DNA of 64,000 nucleotides from Narthecium ossifragum (Eukaryota; Streptophyta; Magnoliopsida; Dioscoreales; Nartheciaceae), in assembly GCA_963920575.1 (NCBI GenBank), contig OY986973.1:8071601-8135600 (forward strand), read 5' to 3'. The translations under genes were made by a program, and so were the position numbers. Below, piece by piece: positions 57,265 to 64,000 of this stretch; positions within the stretch are counted from its first letter, which is position 1; each line of letters starts with the position of its first letter. The notes beneath the pieces were generated by a model, which was given only the letters and a program-made list of their open reading frames with translations, had not been told where the DNA came from and searched no databases.

Positions 57265-58844
57265 TGATGAATAAATTTTATATCTCGCAAGTATACGAAT
57301 CGGTGCAATCAGTATAGTAGCAAGACGAGTATCGTACCCACAGAGATTTGTAGAAATTATTAGAGTGAAACGCTAACAAACAGAAAAGAAAGAAAATAAG
57401 GAAGGTAAAATAAGAAATATGAAGTCTCGAAGATAGATGATCTAATAACGAAATAAGAAAACGATGATAATATGATGGATGAATACTAAGGTTCCGATTT
57501 CGCATTGAATCAATCAAGATCTCAGTTTAATTCCAAGGGCTCGTTCTTCCGGTATGATGATCCGTTCGGCCGCGGTCTTCACCAAGTACCCTCAATTAAC
57601 CCTAACTAATGAACCCATAACTAAGTGTTAATCAAGAATCTATTAAGCTCTGAAGAACAATTATGAACCAAGAATACTCTTAGCTTGAACCCGGCCTCGA
57701 CATAAACTCATTCATTCATAGATCCTGCAAGATTAGGGAATGAACCCTCGCCCAATCTCACATACAACAATCTATAATACTTCTATTGGCCAGATAAAGG
57801 TATTTAAGATCTCAGTTATAATAATGAATGAAACAAGGAAAATAAACTGATAAAATAATCATGATCCAATAACATAGAATGATTCAGTTAGGGCTACATC
57901 GGTACCTTAGAAAAGAAACTAGCCACTCATGTTCACCATGAGGGCAACAAAACTAATGGAGAAATAAAGAAGAAATAAGAAAAGAAAATCAAGCCTGGAA
58001 CCCTTCTCCTCGCCTCCAAACGCTGCCAAAAAGTCCTCCAAAAGTCCCCTTTTGATAACCCTAAGTATCCTATTTATAGGCCTAAACTCGGGTTAAATCA
58101 AAACCGTTGATTTAATTCACTGGAAACGTCCGATCGATCCTCCTCGGGATGTTGGATCGATCGGTCTCATTGAAATCTTCAACTTCTATTTACGCCCGAG
58201 TCCGATCGATGGACGGATCGATCGAACTCTACTCCTCTAAAAAGCGTACGTTCTGTCAACCTTTAATTCCCAAGTCCGATCGATCGGACTATGAGTGTTG
58301 GATCGATCGGTTGAGTAAAAATCAGCTGTTTTTGGCTTTTCCCGAGTCCGATCGATCGGACCATTGGTGTCGGATCGATCGGACCCCTTTGGAGGGATGG
58401 AGAGATCGATCGGACTTCGTTCAGCCAAAAAAAATAGGTTCTGTCACGTTTTTGCGTAGTCCGATCGATCGGCGGATCGCTCGGACTTCCAACTTATTTA
58501 CTGTGCTGCCATTCAGACTGCGCCATCGGTACTCAAAATTGCCGTAACTTCCTCTAGGAAACTCGGAATCACGAACCGTAAAATTCTCCAGAATCTAGAC
58601 TTCAAGAGCTTTCCAACCATATATGGCACATAATCTGATTCTTCATGAGCAGGTACAGATTAATCTTTAAAGTTGATCCATGCACTCTTTTCAGCTTCTT
58701 TTCTCCTTTTTCCTGCATTTTCCAAACAACTATGTGAAGCAACATATAGATATAAAAATAGGAATAAAGATGTTGATTAAAGATAATAATCTAGCAATTG
58801 AGATGGTTATAAGGCTATTTAGAGTGCACTTTCATGCACTCATC
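57265..58844 (-). mobile_element. A-type gypsy LTR in inverted orientation (solo or terminal)
   Basis: On the minus strand it runs from about GATGAGTGCATGAAAGTGC to TTTATTCATCA, i.e. a complete A-type LTR of about 1580 bp. Flanks (ATCAC on the left, TCCGTG/GTGTT on the right) do not form a TSD. The cassette at 58125-58490 is of the CCGATCGATCGG type, with a perfect 18-bp palindrome at 58273-58290. The TATA-like CCTATAAATAGG is at about 58069-58080. Confidence 0.8.
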
Positions 58845-60701
58845 CGTGTTCTTGCTGGATCTGAGCTCGTTTGAGGAAGATCTAAGGCCTAGCAGCTTGG
58901 ATTGAAGCTGCTCTTGCTTAGGTAGGGATTCCTCCCTACATCTTTTCGAGTTTTTGGGTTTTTCCGATTTGTGATATGTTCTTATGCTTAGATCTGTTAA
59001 TATACTTGTTGGTTTTCCGTGATTTCACCGGTTTTGGACTCGTGGGATCTTGATCTATCAGATCCCAGAGTTTTGAGAAGTTTGGATGTATTTTTCGGCG
59101 GTATTTCTCGCCGGAAGTACGCCGGAGAACCCATCCGGATCCATCTCTTTTGAGGAGAGATCGATCCCTTCTGAGGCGTCATGCCCAGCCCGAGCAGGAT
59201 CGATCCCTCGGCTGAAGAGAGATCGATCTTTGTCTTGGCTGAGATGACGGGTTCCACGTCACGAAGAAGATCGATCCCTCTGGAGGAGGAGATCAATCTC
59301 CTTCGGTTGACAGCGACGAGCTCTCTTAAGTATTAAGGAAATCGATCCCCTTGGGAACGGAGATCGATCCCTTAGTGGCTGAGAGGTGTTTTCAAGTGGA
59401 TTTTGCCGCGGGGCTTTGAATGATGGTTTTCTCTACTGTTTTATAACTGGTACATATGATTAAGCATGTTAGCCCTATAATAGGGCAGTGGTGAACCGGG
59501 GGAGTGATGACTCCAGGGATGTTTAGAATAAACGGGCGGGTAGCCCTACAGCTTTCCCTCGCCTTGCATGCCGACGTGCGCCGAGGGCTTTATCTGTTAT
59601 ATCTGTAAGCTGTTGTTTGCGGGGCTGCTTCCCGGTGCAGGTGTGTACAGGACTGCTGACAGTTGGTGGTGGTACCACTGTAGCAGTTCCTAGACCTTAT
59701 TTACATGTTCACCACCCCCGGCCCGCAGGGTGCCGTGCCCAGACCTTGTTATTTATGTCATCACATATTGCTGCATGCTTACATGTATTGTCCTGCGCAT
59801 GTTCATAGCATGCAATGTGTTGTGCATTAGTTGCATCTGTGTAGGGCGTTGCCTATCCGGGGCTTTCGGGTAGTCGGGATCTAGCTCTAGGACCGTTGCG
59901 GGTAGCTTGGTCCAGGTTTCGATTTGTAGTATTCAGTTATTTTCGATGATAGGGTTAGATGACCTGAATACATGTTGCTTGATGATTATAGAGGTTGTGT
60001 CGGCCTCGAGCCAGATGTTGTGGGTGCAACCGGTGTCGGTTCTTGTCCCATGGGGGCCGTCGGAGTGAGTCCAGCCCAAGCAGTGTCTGTTCCTGCCCGC
60101 AGTGGCGACCAGTGTGGGACCTGTTCGTTTGGGTGACCACAGCTGGAACCCTACGACACTAGGTGTATCCAGGATGAGCCCAGTCCTTTAGGGTGACCAT
60201 GGTTGGGTATGCCTAGGGACACCGGCAAAGGGTTATGGGACCCTTGCTGCACGCCCAAGTTTTTCTTGAGGGTGGCACTGTTGTGTTCCCTCCCTTGTGA
60301 GTGTCGTAGTGTAGTGCCTCTGTTGAGCTTAGTGCTCACTCCTACCCGGCTGTGTTTTACAGGTGCTAGCGCTAGCTCTTCTTCGGTCACCCCTACCGGG
60401 CCGGTGTTTGGTGATGTGGCGGCGTCTGGCAGTACTTGAGGAGCGGCAATCTATGTTTTTACCTTTTGTTATAGATAGTCTCCTACGGGAGTGATAAATA
60501 TATAATTTCCCTGTTTGAGGACTTGTATCTATTCTAGTTCAGTCTTTGGGTTTGTCATATTTGTATAATACAGGATGATTGTGAATTGTTAGGGTAACCA
60601 CTACGATTAGAGGAAAACCTCGCCAAAATTTCCGCAGTCGGTTAGGTTCCGCTTCGTGTCGCCCGGCCTAGTTGGGCCTACGCGGGTCGGGGCGCGACAA
60701 C
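58845..60701 (+). repeat. 5' LTR of the plus-strand chromovirus, left-truncated
   Basis: Resembles the right part of the family B LTR (33780-36059), ending GGGGCGCGACA. A run of GATCGATC motifs with symmetric flanks lies at 59150-59375. Confidence 0.8.
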
Positions 60702-60703
60702 TT

Positions 60704-60718
60704 GGTATCAGAGCATAG
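60704..60718 (+). promoter_or_regulatory. Primer binding site, tRNA-iMet
   Basis: TTGGTATCAGAGCAT lies two bases after the LTR end at 60701. Confidence 0.8.
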
Positions 60719-60901
60719 GCTATAGATCCCAGGATGTTAGGATCAGGTTCGGTTGAGATTGAGCGTGGAATGGGTTAGTTCTATGTCTAGAACATCCATG
60801 CATGCTCTCCTTGTGATGTGTTATGTCTTCCGCTTTATATTGTGTTGTTTGTTTTGCCGTTCTGACGAGTGAAAGCTCGATTGCTGTTGGTGATCGTGCA
60901 G

Positions 60902-61936
60902 ATGTCGGGAGCTCACGGCCGACCTCCGGATGCCGGTCGGGGTGGGGCACGACCTGGTCGACCCGCCCGACCGGACAGGATTGCTCCTGTCAGGGTGGTC
61001 CGGGCTAGACGGACTGTACCATCACCAGAGGCGGTTTCGGTCGAGCAGCCAGCGGTCTTCCTCACCGAGGAGGAGGCCCATGTTCCTGTCGATGGGCGGG
61101 CCTCGGTGGCTATCACGATGGCTTTCCAGCGGCTGAACCTGCCCAGGATCAGCGGTACGTCTGGAGATCCGACCGCGGCGGACGACTGGCTCGACAGAGT
61201 CTCACGCGTCCTGGATGCTCTCTTCGTCGAGGACAACCGGGTTCGGGTCACCCTCGCAGCGTTCCAGCTCGATGGAGACACTCTTGACTGGTGGCGCACC
61301 GCCCAGCACACCAGTGACGGAGAGGTGCCACTGTGGGAGGTGTTCAGGGCGATGTTCTTGGACATGCACTTCCCAGCGAGTGCACGTGACGCCCTGACCC
61401 GCGAGTACCAGTCCCTCTTGCAGGGTACTCGCTCAGTTCAGCAGTATGCCTCCAGGTTCACACACCTTGTTCGGTTTTCGGGGGCAGTTGCAGCAGATCA
61501 GACTGCCAGGGTGCGTCAGTTCGAGTGGGGACTTCGGCCAGAGATTCGGCGGTAGACGAGCTCACACTGCTTGCAGTCGTACTCAGCGATCCTGAACTGC
61601 ACCTTGTCAGTAGAGGCTCAGTTGCGGGACGACAGGTGCCGGGCAGTTCCACCAACACCCCTCACCAGTACGCAGCAGCGACCCCAGGGCAGAGGGGGGT
61701 TCGATAAGGGGCAGCCGTGGCGTCAGCGGCCCTTTCAGCAGCAGCCGCAGCGTGCACCGCGGTACCAGCAGCCATTACCGAGCCTACCAGCCCCGTTTCT
61801 ACTGACGGCCGGGCCATCTGGGCAGGCTTCGTCAGGGGGAGGCCAGGGACGGCAGCTTGGCGGCGCGTCACCCACTTGCTTCCACTGCGGGCAGCCGGGG
61901 CACTACCGTATAGACTGTCCTTCACGAGGAGCGTAG
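60902..61936 (+). pseudogene. Chromovirus Gag (plus-strand element)
   Basis: ATG at 60902 opens Gag with FQRLNLPRISGTSGDPTAAD, FQLDGDTLDWWRT and QQYASRFTHLVRF motifs. A single in-frame TAG at 61553-61555 interrupts it, and the same frame continues to a CCHC knuckle CFHCGQPGHYRIDC near 61880-61920 and a TAG at 61934-61936. The region between is rich in Gln and Pro. Confidence 0.8.
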
Positions 61937-62230
61937 AGCTCTATGCCCCAAGGCAGTAGAGGCGGAGGGTCCGGTGCCTGGCAGGGGAGCGGGAGTGGAC
62001 GCGGGCCGGGGCGTCCCAGAGGCAGAGGCGGCCAGCGGGGGTAGGTGTTTGCCCTCCCAGTTTGCGAGCGGCAGGACACCGTTCAACTGTATCAGCCGCC
62101 ACCACAGTACCAGCAGCCGTTACAGTGCCAGCAGCCGCAGCAGTACCAGTAGCTGTGGCAGTATCAGCAGGCAGCGGCAGAGCCATCCGTCCTCAGAGGT
62201 ATCTTTCAGCTTTCTAGTTCCTTAGTAGAT

Positions 62231-62677
62231 GTGCTGATAGATTCAGGGGCGTCTCACTCCTACATTGCTAGCATGTGTGTGGCATCGCTAGGGTTAGAGA
62301 CGAGTCGGCTAGAGGTGGCACAGTCTGTAGACTCACCGATCGGCGGGGCAATCAGGGTAGACCGGGTCTGCCGATCGTGTTCGTTGGAGGTTGGAGGCCT
62401 CCGGGTCTGTCTAGACCTGTGGGTACTAGACATGACCGGCTTTGACGTGATACTCGGTATGAACTGGTTGGGAGCATACCGGGCCGTCATCGACTGTGGT
62501 CGCCGGAGGGGGTTGCTTGGACACCCGACGGGACACGGTTTGTGTTGTTGGGGGATCGGTTCTTCGCCGATTCCTTTGCTTGTGGTGTTGGGAGGCGTGG
62601 CAGCGAGCTCTCAGCCTTGTTGGCCAGCCTGTCCCTGTCCGGTTCTGAGGGAGTGCAGCAGAGCAGTTTTCCCATGA
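62231..62677 (+). pseudogene. Chromovirus protease (plus-strand element)
   Basis: LIDSGASHSYIASMCVASLG keeps the intact DSGAS active site. [25 protein letters not shown] follows, the usual end of the chromovirus protease. The frame is the same as gag but closed by stops on both sides. Confidence 0.8.
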
Positions 62678-62699
62678 TCGTGTACGACTACACCGACGT

Positions 62700-64000
62700 G
62701 TTTTCCGAGGTGTTGCCAGGGCTTCCGCCGCCCAGTCAGGGTAGTACCATGTACCGCACCGATCTCCCTCCCAGCTTTCAGGATGGCACCAGCAGAGCAG
62801 AGTGAGTTGAGGACCCAGCTACACAAGCTTACTAGCAGAGGCTTCATCCGTCCCAGCATCTCTCCCTGGGGGGCGCCAGTGTTGTTCACAAAGAAGAAGG
62901 ATGGTACCCTTCAACTTTGCATAGACTACAGGCGGCTCAACAGGGTGACGGTGAAGAATAGGTATCCGATGCCGTGGATCGACGACCTGTTTGACCAGTT
63001 GCGAGGATCTTCAGTGTTCTCGAAGATCGACCTCCGCACCGGCTACCACCAGTTGAGGCTTCGGGATTGCGACATCCCAAAGACGGCATTCCGGACTCGG
63101 TACGGCCTGTATTCGTGGTGATGTCGTTTGGACAGACGAACGCACCAGCAGCATTCATGGATCTCATGCAGAGGATCTTCCCGCCTTTCCTAGACGAGTT
63201 CGTGGTGGTGTTCGTCGATGACATTCTCATCTACTCCCGGTCAGAGGCGGAGCACGAGCGACACTTGGCGACAGTGTTGCAGCTACTTAGGGAGCATCGG
63301 CTTTATCCCAAGGCTTCCAAGTGCGAGTTCTGGCTTGCACAGGTGGGGTTCCTTGGACACGTGGTGTCGGCAGCAGGGATCTCAGTCAACCCCGCCAAGG
63401 TCGAGGCAGTGGTACAGTGGCAAAGACCGAGGACAGTGTTCAAGGTCCGTAGTTTCCTGGGCTTGGCGGGGTACTACAGGCGGTTCGTGCGGGACTTCTC
63501 CAGAGTTGCCGGGCCGTTGACCAGACTGACACAGAAGGCCGTCCCGTTCGTGTGGGATGATGCTTGTGAGCGAGCCTTTGTAGAGCTGAGAACCAGGTTG
63601 ACCAGTGCACCGGTGCTGATCGTCCCCGAGTGAGGCATTGGTTACAGTGTCTACTGCGACGCCAGCGGTGAGGGTTTGGGGTGTGTCCTCATGCAGGAGG
63701 GCCACGCAGTTTCCAATGGTTCTCGCCAGCTGAAGAACCATGAGAGGAACTACCCGACCCATGACTTGGAGCTAGCAGCAGTGGTCTTCGCCCTGAAGAC
63801 CTGGCGGCACTACCTCTATGGCGAGAAGTTTTCTGTCTTCTCGGAGTATAAGAGTTTGAGGCACATTTTCAATCAATGTGACCTCAACCTGAGGCAGCGA
63901 CGCTGGATGGAGCTACTGGAGGACTACGACTTTGAGTTGCATTACCATCCTGGTAAGGCAAACGTCGTAGCAGACGCGCTGAGAAGACAGGTGAGAGACA
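62700..64000 (+). pseudogene. Chromovirus RT and RNase H (plus-strand element, runs off the right edge)
   Basis: RT begins with the [21 protein letters not shown] region and [21 protein letters not shown] small deletion near 63110 shifts the frame, after which [12 protein letters not shown] keeps both catalytic aspartates. A TGA at 63631-63633 breaks the frame before RNase H ([13 protein letters not shown]), and [17 protein letters not shown] is reached at the window end. Confidence 0.85.

Larger units (their letters stand above)
58845..64000 (+). mobile_element. Ty3/gypsy chromovirus, plus strand (5' and 3' incomplete)
   Basis: A left-truncated 5' LTR (58845-60701) is followed by the primer site, gag, protease, RT and RNase H up to the window end. 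Gag and pol resemble the minus-strand chromovirus at 49327-57264. Stops and a frameshift show it is inactive. Confidence 0.85.

Overview
The window is plant nuclear DNA (angiosperm, possibly a monocot). It holds an intronless P-class PPR gene, the start of an F-box gene with a spliced first exon, plant-type LTR retrotransposons (Ty1/copia, Athila/Tat-like Ty3/gypsy and Tekay-like chromoviruses), Tourist/Harbinger-type MITEs, and scraps of plant genes (nsLTP, ribosomal protein L5, a MoCo-sulfurase-like exon). No species-specific marker was found, so placement beyond flowering plant is a guess.

Layout. 1-5090: 5' end of an F-box gene on the minus strand (exon 1 at 5031-5090, exon 2 at 168-1 and off the window). 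Its first intron carries a full-length copia element with identical 240-bp LTRs, a perfect 5-bp target duplication (TSD) and an intact 1411-aa polyprotein. 5798-10312: a second copia element with only a damaged gag; its 3' LTR is split by a 1970-bp solo LTR. 10367-12172: a Tourist-like MITE split by a 1574-bp solo LTR (family C). 12176-18521: mostly non-coding, with exon fragments of RPL5 and a MOCOS/ABA3-like gene and a 1357-bp PIF/Harbinger-type element. 18522-21125: the PPR gene, the only complete host gene. 22545-43341: a nest of Athila/Tat-like gypsy elements. Copy A1 (interrupted by family D) sits in the gag of old element E; E is itself interrupted by a solo chromovirus LTR in pol and a solo LTR of its own family near its 3' end. 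43342-49326: a chromovirus LTR fragment, then copy A2, whose LTR carries a captured nsLTP pseudogene. 49327-57264: a minus-strand chromovirus. 57265-58844: an inverted A-type LTR. 58845-64000: a plus-strand chromovirus running off the window.

The most unusual signal is not a gene. LTRs of several unrelated families (copia and gypsy) carry clusters of dyad-symmetric motifs centred on TCGA (GATCGATC or GTCGAC cores). Their flanks differ from copy to copy but stay self-complementary, the longest perfect palindrome being 24 bp. They often lie just upstream of the TATA box. Within one LTR family the cassette differs between copies, while part of its surrounding sequence is shared between a copia and a gypsy LTR.

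Most coding regions outside the first copia element and the PPR gene are decayed. Many of the premature stops are CAG/CAA to TAG/TAA changes, as expected for deamination of methylated cytosine.
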